From Seohaeicola saemankumensis (GTDB taxonomy: Bacteria; Pseudomonadota; Alphaproteobacteria; Rhodobacterales; Rhodobacteraceae): 64,000 nucleotides of DNA. The notes beneath the pieces were generated by a model. That model did not search any database. It was given only the letters and a program-made list of their open reading frames with translations, and was not told where the DNA came from. A program made the position numbers and the translations under genes. How positions within the stretch are numbered: the first letter of the stretch is position 1; each line of letters starts with the position of its first letter. Shown here in pieces: positions 50,744-58,311 of this stretch. The stretch covers positions 496,001 to 560,000 of the forward strand of contig NZ_JBHTKR010000003.1 of assembly GCF_042678485.1 (NCBI RefSeq), written 5' to 3'.

Positions 50744-51946
50744 ATGCGTGACGCCGTTATCGTATCGACCGCCCGGACCCCGATCGGCAAAGCCTATCGC
50801 GGTGCCTTCAACAACACCCAGGCGCAGGAATTGATCGGCCATGCCGTGCGCCATGCCGTGTCGCGCGCGGGCCTGGAAGGGCACGAGATTTCCGATTGCG
50901 TGATCGGGGCCGCGATCCAGCAGGGCTCGACCGGCGGCAACATCGGCCGGCAGGCCGTGATCCGCGCGGGTCTGCCCGTGACGATCGCGGGCATGTCGCT
51001 GGACCGTCAATGCGCCAGCGGCATGATGGCCATCGCCACGGCCGCCAAGCAGGTGGTCCATGACGGCATGGATATCGTGATCGGCGGCGGCGTGGAATCG
51101 ATCAGCCTTGTCCAGAACCAGAACATGCGCACCGACCGGGCGGGCGACCCTTGGATCAAGGAACACAAGCCCGCCCTTTACATGACCATGTTGGAGACGG
51201 CTGAAAACGTCGCCTCGCGCTATGGTGTCAGCCGTGAAGATCAGGACGCCTATGCCCTGAAATCCCAGCAGCGCACCGCCGCCGCACAGGACGCAGGCAA
51301 GTTCGACGACGAGATCGTGCCCCTGACCTCGATGATGGGGGTGATGGACAAGGACACCAAGGAAATCTCGTTCAAGGAAGTGACCCTGACCAAGGATGAG
51401 GGTAACCGCCCCTCGACCACGCTGGAAAACCTGCAGGCGCTGGCGCCGGTGTTCAAGGATGGCCAGGTCGTGAAAGAGGGCAGGTTCATCACCGCCGGCA
51501 ATGCCTCGCAGTTGTCGGACGGGGCATCCGCCTCGGTCGTGATGGAGGCGAAAGAGGCCGAGCGCCGCGGGCTGCAACCGCTGGGCCGCTACATCGGCGT
51601 GATGGCCGCGGGATGTGAGCCTGACGAGATGGGGATCGGCCCGATCTATGCGGTGCCCAAGCTGCTGGCCGCGCATGGTCTGAAGATGGACGATATCGGC
51701 CTGTGGGAACTGAACGAAGCTTTCGCCAGCCAGGTCCTGCAATCGCAGCGCGTTCTGGGTATCCCGGACGAATTGCTGAACGTGAATGGCGGCGCGATTT
51801 CCATCGGCCACCCCTACGGCATGTCGGGCGCGCGCATGGTCGGCCACGCCCTGATCGAGGGCAAGCGGCGCGGCGCGAAATACGTTGTCTGCACCATGTG
51901 CGTCGGTGGCGGCATGGGGGCGGCTGGCCTGTTCGAGGTGCTTTGA
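50744..51946 (+). CDS. Acetyl-CoA acyltransferase (thiolase)
   Basis: 400 residues. Nucleophile in LDRQCASGMMA, NEAFASQ, the histidine in GGAISIGHPYGMSGARM and the second cysteine in CTMCVGGGMGAAGLFE. It cleaves 3-ketoacyl-CoA to acetyl-CoA and the shortened acyl-CoA, completing the beta-oxidation set formed with the dehydrogenases, MaoC and SDR. It lies 18 bases after the SDR with AAAGGAAC upstream, and its stop shares one base with the next ATG. Confidence 0.94.
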   Translation: MRDAVIVSTARTPIGKAYRGAFNNTQAQELIGHAVRHAVSRAGLEGHEISDCVIGAAIQQGSTGGNIGRQAVIRAGLPVTIAGMSLDRQCASGMMAIATAAKQVVHDGMDIVIGGGVESISLVQNQNMRTDRAGDPWIKEHKPALYMTMLETAENVASRYGVSREDQDAYALKSQQRTAAAQDAGKFDDEIVPLTSMMGVMDKDTKEISFKEVTLTKDEGNRPSTTLENLQALAPVFKDGQVVKEGRFITAGNASQLSDGASASVVMEAKEAERRGLQPLGRYIGVMAAGCEPDEMGIGPIYAVPKLLAAHGLKMDDIGLWELNEAFASQVLQSQRVLGIPDELLNVNGGAISIGHPYGMSGARMVGHALIEGKRRGAKYVVCTMCVGGGMGAAGLFEVL

Positions 51947-52929
51947 TGCGTCAGTTGCCAAAACAGTTGCAGGGGCTTCGGATCCCCGTTGTCGCCTCAC
52001 CGCTGTTCATCATCTCGAACCCGGATCTGGTGATCGCCCAGTGCAAGGCCGGCATTGTCGGCAGCTTTCCCGCGCTGAACGCGCGGGAAGCCGCGGGCGA
52101 GCCGATCATGCTGGAGGCCTGGCTGAAACGGATCACCGAAGAGCTGGACCGCCACAACCAGTCCAACCCGGATTTCCCGGCCGCCCCTTTTGCGGTCAAC
52201 CAGATCGTGCATCGTTCCAACGCGCGGCTGGAACGGGATATCGAGATTTGCCACAAGTGGAAGGTCCCGATCTGGATCACCAGCCTTGGCGCGCGGGTCG
52301 AAGTGAACGAGGCCGCGCATGATTGCGGCGGCATTTCACTGCATGACATCATCAATAACCGCTTTGCCAGGAAAGCCATCGAAAAGGGTGCGGATGGCCT
52401 GATCGCGGTCGCGGCCGGTGCGGGCGGCCATGCGGGGGCGCAATCGCCACTGGCGCTGATCTCGGAAATCCGCGAATGGTTCAACGGGCCGGTGCTTTTA
52501 TCGGGTGCCATCTCGACGGGTCGGTCGATTCTGGCCGCGCAGGCGATGGGGGCCGATCTGGCCTATATCGGCTCGCCCTTCATCGCCACCGAAGAAGCCA
52601 ATGCCGATCAGGCCTACAAGCAGATGATCGTCGAAAGCGGGGCCGAGGATATCGTCTATTCTTCGCTGTTCACCGGCGTGCATGGCAATTACCTCAAGCC
52701 GTCCATCATCCGTGCCGGCATGGACCCGGACAACCTGGAAACGGCGGATGCCTCATCCATGAACTTTGGCGAAGGCCGGTCCAAACCCAAGTCCTGGAAG
52801 GAAATCTGGGGCGCGGGGCAAGGGATCGGCGCGGTCAAGGATGTTGTGCCCGCGCGCGCGCTGGTCGATCGGCTGGCGCAGGAATACGATGCAGCCAAGG
52901 CCGAAATGCGCGAGATCGTGAATGGCTGA
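51946..52929 (+). CDS. Nitronate monooxygenase family flavoprotein
   Basis: 327 residues, a TIM-barrel FMN protein of the NMO/2-nitropropane dioxygenase family: RIPVVASPLFIISNPDLVIAQCKAGIVGSFPALNAR, DGLIAVAAGAGGHAG, SGAISTGRSILAAQAMGADLAYIGSPFIATEEA. Members oxidise alkyl nitronates or act as enoyl-type flavin enzymes; in acyl-CoA clusters the true reaction is usually unknown. The start at 51946 overlaps the thiolase stop (TGATG). It overlaps the histidine phosphatase gene downstream by eight bases, so it is firmly in the operon. Confidence 0.9.
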   Translation: MRQLPKQLQGLRIPVVASPLFIISNPDLVIAQCKAGIVGSFPALNAREAAGEPIMLEAWLKRITEELDRHNQSNPDFPAAPFAVNQIVHRSNARLERDIEICHKWKVPIWITSLGARVEVNEAAHDCGGISLHDIINNRFARKAIEKGADGLIAVAAGAGGHAGAQSPLALISEIREWFNGPVLLSGAISTGRSILAAQAMGADLAYIGSPFIATEEANADQAYKQMIVESGAEDIVYSSLFTGVHGNYLKPSIIRAGMDPDNLETADASSMNFGEGRSKPKSWKEIWGAGQGIGAVKDVVPARALVDRLAQEYDAAKAEMREIVNG

Positions 52930-53587
52930 GCTTTGGTTGATCCGTCACGCGCAGGCCAGCTTCGGCGCGGCAGACTATGACAAGCTGTCCGATCTGGGGC
53001 ACGAACAGTCCCGCGAACTGGGCCAGGCGCTTTTGGCGCTTGGGGCCAGGCCGGATGCGGTGTTCATCGGCGCGCAGCGGCGGCACCGCGAGACATGGGA
53101 GGGGATCAACACCGCCCTTGGCTTTCCGACCGATCCCGGCGTGCTGCCCGGCTTCAACGAATTCGACTTTGGCGGGCTTTTGAACGCGCGTTATCGCGGC
53201 CGCGAGCGCCCCACCGACCTGCACACCGACCGCCGTCTGCATTTCAAGACGCTGCGCGAAACGGTGCTGGAATGGCAAAAGGACGAGATCGCTGATCCGC
53301 CGGAACCCTATGCCGCCTTTGCGGACCGTGTCCGCGATGCGCGCATGCAGGCCACCGCAGCGGATGCCGAACAGGTGATCGTCGTCACATCCGGCGGGGC
53401 GATCGGGCAATCCGTGGCCGAGGTGATGGGCGCGCCCGCCGATGCGATGATCCGGCTACAGTTGCAGATCAAGAACTGTTCGCTCTGCCGGATCGTGGTG
53501 ACACCACGCGGCGAGCATCTGGGCACCTTCAATGAAACCCCGCATATCACAGCCGCAAACGCAGCGCGGCTGCTGACCTATAGCTGA
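52922..53587 (+). CDS. Histidine phosphatase superfamily protein
   Basis: 221 residues. LWLIRHAQASFGAADYDKLSDLGHEQSRELGQAL carries the catalytic Arg-His (RHA in place of RHG), with FNEFDFGG and the second histidine region VVTSGGAIGQSV. Family enzymes remove phosphate from small molecules. The canonical final histidine motif (SHGG) reads TSGGAIG here, so activity is uncertain. Its place directly before an APH-type kinase suggests that it acts on, or resets, the phosphorylated intermediate made by that kinase. Confidence 0.85.
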   Translation: MAELWLIRHAQASFGAADYDKLSDLGHEQSRELGQALLALGARPDAVFIGAQRRHRETWEGINTALGFPTDPGVLPGFNEFDFGGLLNARYRGRERPTDLHTDRRLHFKTLRETVLEWQKDEIADPPEPYAAFADRVRDARMQATAADAEQVIVVTSGGAIGQSVAEVMGAPADAMIRLQLQIKNCSLCRIVVTPRGEHLGTFNETPHITAANAARLLTYS

Positions 53588-53601
53588 GAAAGGACAGGGC
53601 G

Positions 53602-54636
53602 ATGACCACCCATGCCGCAGCCCAGCTTGACACCGATGCCGTCGCGACGTGGCTTTCGCAACATCTGGAGGGTTTCGAGGGCCCAGTCACGGCCGAGAAA
53701 TTCGCAGGCGGGCAAAGCAACCCGACCTTCCGGCTGATCACGCCCAAGGGCCGGTACGTGCTGCGCCGCAAGCCGCCAGGCATCCTGCTGAAATCGGCCC
53801 ATGCGGTCGAACGCGAATTCCGCGTCCAGAAGGCGCTGGAAGGCAGCGACGTGCCCGTCGCGCGCATGCATGTGCTCTGCGAGGATGACAGCGTCATCGG
53901 TTCGGCCTTCTACGTGATGCAAGAGGTGGAGGGACGGCATTTCAACGATCCGCGTCTGCCCGAACTGCCCCGCGCAGATCGCCGCGCCGTGCAGGACGAG
54001 ATGAACCGCGTCCTTGCCGCCATTCATTCCGTCGATCTGGTTGCCACGGGTCTGAACGACTACGGCCCCGAGGGCAATTATTATCGCCGCCAGATCGACC
54101 GCTGGACCAAGCAGTACCGCGCCTCCGAGATGGATCATATCGCGCCCATGGAAGACCTGATCGCCTGGCTGGACACCAACATTCCACCCGATGACGGACA
54201 GCGGACGCTGGTGCATGGCGATTATCGCATCGACAACATGCTGTTTGCCAAGGATAGCCCGACATGCCTGGCCGTGCTGGATTGGGAATTGTCCACGACA
54301 GGGCACCCCTATGCCGATCTGGCCGCCGTGCTGATGCAATGGGGCATGCCACCGGGGAATGAGGGGCGCGGGTTGGCCGGGGTGGACCGCGCCGCCGAGG
54401 GGCTGATGACGGACGAGGAATTCATCGCCGCCTATTGCGCGCGGCGCGGGCTTCCGGGGATCGACGATTTCGGGTTCTACCTGGCCTTCGCCTTCTTCCG
54501 CATGGGCTGCATCCTGCAAGGCGTGCTGAAACGCGCGGTGGATGGCAATGCCTCGAACCCCGAGCGGGCGCGCAAGCTGGGCAGTTTCGTGCCGCTGTTC
54601 GCGCAAAGCGGGCTGGACGCCGCGCGGAAAGGATGA
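53602..54636 (+). CDS. APH-family phosphotransferase (ACAD10/LvaA-like acyl-CoA kinase)
   Basis: 344 residues. It has FAGGQSNPTFRL, a lysine in YVLRRKPPG, the catalytic loop TLVHGDYRIDNMLF and the metal motif AVLDWELSTTGHPYADLAAVLM, so it should be an active kinase. Homologues fused or linked to acyl-CoA dehydrogenases (mammalian ACAD10/11; LvaA of the Pseudomonas levulinate operon) phosphorylate the 4-hydroxy group of 4-hydroxyacyl-CoA. The linkage here to two acyl-CoA dehydrogenases, a ligase and SDRs suggests the same chemistry; aminoglycoside resistance is unlikely. It overlaps the next gene by four bases. Confidence 0.9.
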   Translation: MTTHAAAQLDTDAVATWLSQHLEGFEGPVTAEKFAGGQSNPTFRLITPKGRYVLRRKPPGILLKSAHAVEREFRVQKALEGSDVPVARMHVLCEDDSVIGSAFYVMQEVEGRHFNDPRLPELPRADRRAVQDEMNRVLAAIHSVDLVATGLNDYGPEGNYYRRQIDRWTKQYRASEMDHIAPMEDLIAWLDTNIPPDDGQRTLVHGDYRIDNMLFAKDSPTCLAVLDWELSTTGHPYADLAAVLMQWGMPPGNEGRGLAGVDRAAEGLMTDEEFIAAYCARRGLPGIDDFGFYLAFAFFRMGCILQGVLKRAVDGNASNPERARKLGSFVPLFAQSGLDAARKG

Positions 54637-55046
54637 CCATGCCCCACCTTGATCCCGCCCTGATCGAAGACGCCTATCCGTTGCAGGCCCATCTGGGTTT
54701 CGTGATGACCGGATGGTCGGATGGCTACAGCCGGTTCGAACTGCCGCTTGCGCCCTTCCTGATGAACCGCTTCGGCATTCCGCATGGCGGTGTCCACGCG
54801 ACGATGCTGGACACGGTGATGGGGTTTTGCGGCTGTTACACAGGTGACCCCGATACGCGCCAGATGGCGATGACCCTGTCCATGACGGTGAATTTCGTCG
54901 CACAGGCACAGGGCAATGTCATGATCGGCGAAGGGCGCGTCACCGGCGGCGGGCGCAAGACCTTCTTTGCCGAAGGCACGGTCAAGGATGAGTTGGGCAC
55001 GCTGATCGCCACCGGGACGGGCGTTTTCCGCTATCGCGGGCGCTAG
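54633..55046 (+). CDS. PaaI-like hotdog thioesterase
   Basis: 137 residues. A hotdog fold with LMNRFGIPHGGVHATMLDTVMGFCGC, the acyl-CoA thioesterase active-site helix, and VNFVAQAQGNVMIGEGRVTGGGRKTFFAEGTV. It would hydrolyse an acyl-CoA of the pathway, perhaps an overflow product. The ATG at 54633 overlaps the kinase stop (ATGA). It is distinct from the paaI at 13408-13842. Confidence 0.9.
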   Translation: MTMPHLDPALIEDAYPLQAHLGFVMTGWSDGYSRFELPLAPFLMNRFGIPHGGVHATMLDTVMGFCGCYTGDPDTRQMAMTLSMTVNFVAQAQGNVMIGEGRVTGGGRKTFFAEGTVKDELGTLIATGTGVFRYRGR

Positions 55047-55116
55047 ACCAGGCTATCGACACCACGCACAGGCGCGACCCGGAAAGGGCGCGCATCACAT
55101 ATGAAGGAGATCACCC

Positions 55117-56160
55117 ATGACCGAGATGATGAAACGCATCGCTCTGGCCCGCCGTCCCAGCGGCTCGCCCGTGCCCGAGGATTTCAGATATGAGGATGCG
55201 CCGATGCCCACACCCGGCGAAGGCGAGGTGCTGGTCAAGGTTCTCTACATGTCGCTGGACCCTTACATGCGGGGGCGTATGGATGATGCGAAATCCTATG
55301 CCAAGCCGGTGCCGGTCGGAGGCACGATGGAAGGCGGCGCCGTGGGCGAGGTGATCACATCGAACAGCCCGCATTTCAAACCTGGCGACATCGCCTTCGG
55401 CATGTTCGGATGGGCCAGCCATGGCTGTTTGCCGGGGCGTGAGCTGCGCAAGCTGGACCCGTCACATGGCCCGATCACGGCTGCACTTGGCGTGCTGGGC
55501 ATGCCCGGCTTCACCGGCTGGTTCGGCCTGACGGAATATGGCCGCCCCAAGGAGGGCGAAACCCTGGTCGTCGCCGCCGCCACCGGCCCGGTTGGGTCCA
55601 TGGTGGGCCAGATCGCCAAGGCGCGCGGGCTGCGCGTGGTCGGCATCGCCGGCGGGGCCGAGAAATGCAAGCTGGCGGTCGAGAAATTCGGCTTTGATGT
55701 CTGCCTGGATCACCGCGCCTATGCCGACGGGCGCGAAATGCGCGCAGCCCTGGCCGAGGTCTGCCCCAAGGGGATCGACATCTATTTCGAAAATGTCGGC
55801 GGCAAGGTTCTTGAAGGGGTGATCCCGCTGATGAACGTGGGCGCGCGCATCCCGGTCTGCGGCATGATCAGCTGGTATGACCTGGGCGGGCTGGGCAGCG
55901 CCTCTGACAGTCCCGGCAAGGACAACCTGCCCAAGCTGTGGCGCACGATCCTGGTGAACCGGATGCATGTGCATGGTTTCATCATCTCGGATCATTTCGA
56001 CCGTTTCCCGGCCTTCCTGTCGGAAGTCGGACCCATGGTCGCGAAGGGCCAGATCGCCGTGCAGGAAGACATTGCCGAAGGGCTGGAAAACGCGCCTGCG
56101 GCCTTCATGCGGATGCTCAAGGGTGGCAATTTCGGCAAGCAGATCGTGAAAGTCGCCTGA
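55117..56160 (+). CDS. NADP-dependent oxidoreductase (leukotriene B4 dehydrogenase / CurA-like MDR)
   Basis: 347 residues of the zinc-free MDR family: MSLDPYMRGRMDDAKSY, GMPGFTGWFGLTEYG, and the NADPH site VVAAATGPVGSMVGQIAKARGLRVVGIAGGAEKC, with YFENVGG. Members reduce conjugated alkenals, enones and curcumin. It is the last gene of the block, 70 bases after the thioesterase with AAGGAGA upstream, and is followed at once by a dispersed repeat and a terminator. Confidence 0.92.
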   Translation: MTEMMKRIALARRPSGSPVPEDFRYEDAPMPTPGEGEVLVKVLYMSLDPYMRGRMDDAKSYAKPVPVGGTMEGGAVGEVITSNSPHFKPGDIAFGMFGWASHGCLPGRELRKLDPSHGPITAALGVLGMPGFTGWFGLTEYGRPKEGETLVVAAATGPVGSMVGQIAKARGLRVVGIAGGAEKCKLAVEKFGFDVCLDHRAYADGREMRAALAEVCPKGIDIYFENVGGKVLEGVIPLMNVGARIPVCGMISWYDLGGLGSASDSPGKDNLPKLWRTILVNRMHVHGFIISDHFDRFPAFLSEVGPMVAKGQIAVQEDIAEGLENAPAAFMRMLKGGNFGKQIVKVA

Positions 56161-56161
56161 T

Positions 56162-56215
56162 CCGCCGGGATGAGGGGGCAGGAGCCTCCGGCGGGGATAT
56201 TTGCGGCAAGAAGAA
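56162..56215 (+). repeat. Dispersed 3'-end repeat, copy F, with adjacent hairpin
   Basis: Immediately after the oxidoreductase stop, CCGCCGG (56162-56168) can pair with CCGGCGG (56188-56194), and an alternative inner stem GGGGGC/GCCTCC lies between. The core GGGGATATTTGCGGCAAGAA then follows (copy spans 56184-56215). It points in the direction of transcription of the preceding gene, as at 6851 and 32537. Confidence 0.75.
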
Positions 56216-56218
56216 ACG

Positions 56219-56251
56219 GGGGCGTCCGGACCGGGGCGCCCCTTCTGTCTT
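56219..56251. terminator. Candidate terminator between convergent oxidoreductase and SLAC1/TDT genes
   Basis: GGGGCG (56219-56224) pairs with CGCCCC (56237-56242) and is followed on the plus strand by TTCTGTCTT. It directly follows the dispersed repeat and would end the twelve-gene acyl-CoA transcript. The stem is short and the T-tract interrupted, so strength is uncertain. Confidence 0.5.
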
Positions 56252-56260
56252 CGGGCCGGA

Positions 56261-57253
56261 TTATTCAGGCTGGCAGATCTCGCCCGCGCGCATGGCCCGG
56301 TAGGTTCTGATCAGCAAGGCGGCGATGATGATGACCAGGACCCCCATCAGCCCCGTTCCGAACAGGGCATGGACCGCGGATCCTGTCCGGTCCGCATAGA
56401 GAAAGCTGGCGGCGGTCACGGCTGCGAATGGGAAGGACAGGGCCCAGAAGGACAGCGCGAAAGGCAGCCGGACGATGCGCGGCAATTGCACGGCCACCAG
56501 CAGCGTGAACAGGTAGGCCCCGTTCATCAGCACGCGCGCGAAAGCATCGATGTCGCCGGTCAGGCGCACCCAGGCCAGAAAGCCAACGGCAGGCGGCGCG
56601 ATCAGGATGACCAGCGTGGGTTGCAGCCTGCCGGGCATCGGGTCGTGAAAGATCAGCCGGTTCATCACCAGGGTCAGCAGCACGACCCAGAAGATCAGGC
56701 CAACCGACAGGAAATACCAGCTGATCTCGACATAGCCCATCTGGACCCCGGCGATCGGGACGATCACGTTGCCAACAGCGGGTATGAACCAGGCTGGCGA
56801 CAGATGCGGCGTCTGAAAGGCCCTGTGCCCGATCCAGCCGGAAATGACGGCGATGGTCAGCGCGCCTTGCAGCCCCATGCCGAACAGCCAGAGCGGCTCG
56901 GCCACTGTGGGGGCGCGTGGCAGGGTCAAAGTGGCCAGCAACAGCAGCGAGATCGAGATGGCCGGGAAGAAGGCCAGCCTGACAGGATGGTTCCATTCGG
57001 CGCGTACAGCCGCCGGATAGCGCCATGCCTTCAGCGCGTAGACCGCCGCGATGGCCAGAAATGCCGCGATGGTCAGCCAATAGGCCGCACCCGACGCCTG
57101 TGATCCCAGCCCATGTGCGGTTTCGAAGGCATGCAGGGCCAGCGAGAGCCCGGACAGCCCCATCACGATCGCAAAGAAGGTGACCGGGTAATGCTCCAGC
57201 TGGCTATGGCTGGCAGGGGTCTGGACGGCGTCAGGGCTGGTCAGCGATGGCAT
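56261..57253 (-). CDS. SLAC1/TDT family anion or dicarboxylate transporter (TehA-like)
   Basis: 330 residues with ten predicted membrane segments. LEHYPVTFFAIVMGLSGLSLALHAFETA at the N-terminus matches the TDT/SLAC1 start, with HLSPAWFIPAVGNVIVPIAGVQMG and PPAVGFLAWVRLTGDIDAFARVLMNGAYLFTLLVAVQLP in the middle; the central Phe gate of SLAC1 channels could be the PAVGFLAW or MNGAYLF region. It moves small anions or organic acids across the inner membrane. It is the last gene of the minus-strand hydroxycinnamate set, 99 bases after the amidohydrolase, so export or uptake of an acid product is possible. Confidence 0.88.
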   Translation of the reverse strand: MPSLTSPDAVQTPASHSQLEHYPVTFFAIVMGLSGLSLALHAFETAHGLGSQASGAAYWLTIAAFLAIAAVYALKAWRYPAAVRAEWNHPVRLAFFPAISISLLLLATLTLPRAPTVAEPLWLFGMGLQGALTIAVISGWIGHRAFQTPHLSPAWFIPAVGNVIVPIAGVQMGYVEISWYFLSVGLIFWVVLLTLVMNRLIFHDPMPGRLQPTLVILIAPPAVGFLAWVRLTGDIDAFARVLMNGAYLFTLLVAVQLPRIVRLPFALSFWALSFPFAAVTAASFLYADRTGSAVHALFGTGLMGVLVIIIAALLIRTYRAMRAGEICQPE

Positions 57254-57352
57254 GAGGCGAGTCTTTCTTCTGCGACGGATCTTGCGCGCATTTCATCAGC
57301 AAGGCGCGCGATTGTCACGCCCTGCTCTGGTATATCCCCTGGCCAGTTCGCC

Positions 57353-58225
57353 CTAGATCATGCCCAAGAGGCGCGCGGCATTGTTCTTGAGGATATCGGG
57401 GCGCAGTTCGTCCTTGATGTCGATTTTCTCGAAATCCGCCAACCAGCGTTCGGGGCTGATCATGGGCCAGTCGGAACCGAACAGGACCTTTTTCCGCAGG
57501 ATCGAATTGGCGTAGCGTACAAGGATCGGCGGGAAATACTTGGGCGACCAGCCTGACAGGTCGATGTAGACATTGGGCTTGTGCTGGGCCACGGCCAGCG
57601 CCTCTTCCTGCCAGGGGAAGGACGGATGCGCCATGATGATCTTCATGTCGGGGAAATCGACCGCAACGTCATCGAGATACATGGGATTGGAATATTTCAG
57701 CCGCATCCCGTTGCCGCCCCGCATCCCCGATCCCACGCCGGTCTGGCCGGTATGGAACAGGGCGATGGCGCCCGCCTCCTGGATCGCCTCATAGAGCGGA
57801 TAGGCGAAGCGCTCGTTGGGATAAAACCCCTGGAACGTGGGGTGGAACTTGAACCCCTTGATCCTGTAATGCTCGACCAGGCGGCGCGCCTCGCGGACGC
57901 CCATCTTGCCCTTGTGCGGATCGATCGAGGCGAAGGGGATCAGCACATCGGAATTCTCGGCGGCCAGTTCGGCCACTTCTTCGTTCTTGTAGCGGCGATA
58001 GCCGGTCTCGCGTTCGGCATCGACGGGAAAGATCACGGCCGCGATGTTCTGGGCGCGGTAGTGGGCTGCGGTTTCCGTGATCGTCGGCGGATGCGACCAG
58101 GGCGCGCCGAAATACTTGGCCATGGTGGATTGCAGATCGTCATACCCGTCATCGGCATGGCATCCGCAGGGTTCTTCGGCATGGGTGTGAATGTCGATGG
58201 CGCGGATCTTGTCGAGGTCGATCAT
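57353..58225 (-). CDS. Amidohydrolase-2 family protein in the hydroxycinnamate cluster
   Basis: 290 residues, a metal-dependent TIM barrel of the COG2159 type: IDIHTHAEEPCGC (HxH), FKFHPTFQGFYPNERFAYPL, ALFHTGQTG, IIMAHPSFPW and LFGSDWPMISPERWL. The family contains decarboxylases and hydrolases of aromatic or keto acids. Linked to a feruloyl-CoA synthetase and a crotonase, it may cleave the 3-keto-3-arylpropionyl-CoA intermediate hydrolytically to the aromatic acid and acetyl-CoA, as proposed for CouO of Rhodococcus; this is inference. It is 86 bases downstream of the synthetase gene. Confidence 0.85.
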   Translation of the reverse strand: MIDLDKIRAIDIHTHAEEPCGCHADDGYDDLQSTMAKYFGAPWSHPPTITETAAHYRAQNIAAVIFPVDAERETGYRRYKNEEVAELAAENSDVLIPFASIDPHKGKMGVREARRLVEHYRIKGFKFHPTFQGFYPNERFAYPLYEAIQEAGAIALFHTGQTGVGSGMRGGNGMRLKYSNPMYLDDVAVDFPDMKIIMAHPSFPWQEEALAVAQHKPNVYIDLSGWSPKYFPPILVRYANSILRKKVLFGSDWPMISPERWLADFEKIDIKDELRPDILKNNAARLLGMI

Positions 58226-58311
58226 GGGTCAGTCCTTTCGCGGGTTCGCACAGGGGGCTGGTGTCCCGCCCCGGCCTAAACGTGTCGTGAGGGTTATGAT
58301 GCATCCCTGTG

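Noticed and set aside
53602..54636. Aminoglycoside resistance gene
   Set aside because: The APH fold is present, but the sequence type and the acyl-CoA operon context fit the LvaA/ACAD10-like acyl-CoA kinases.
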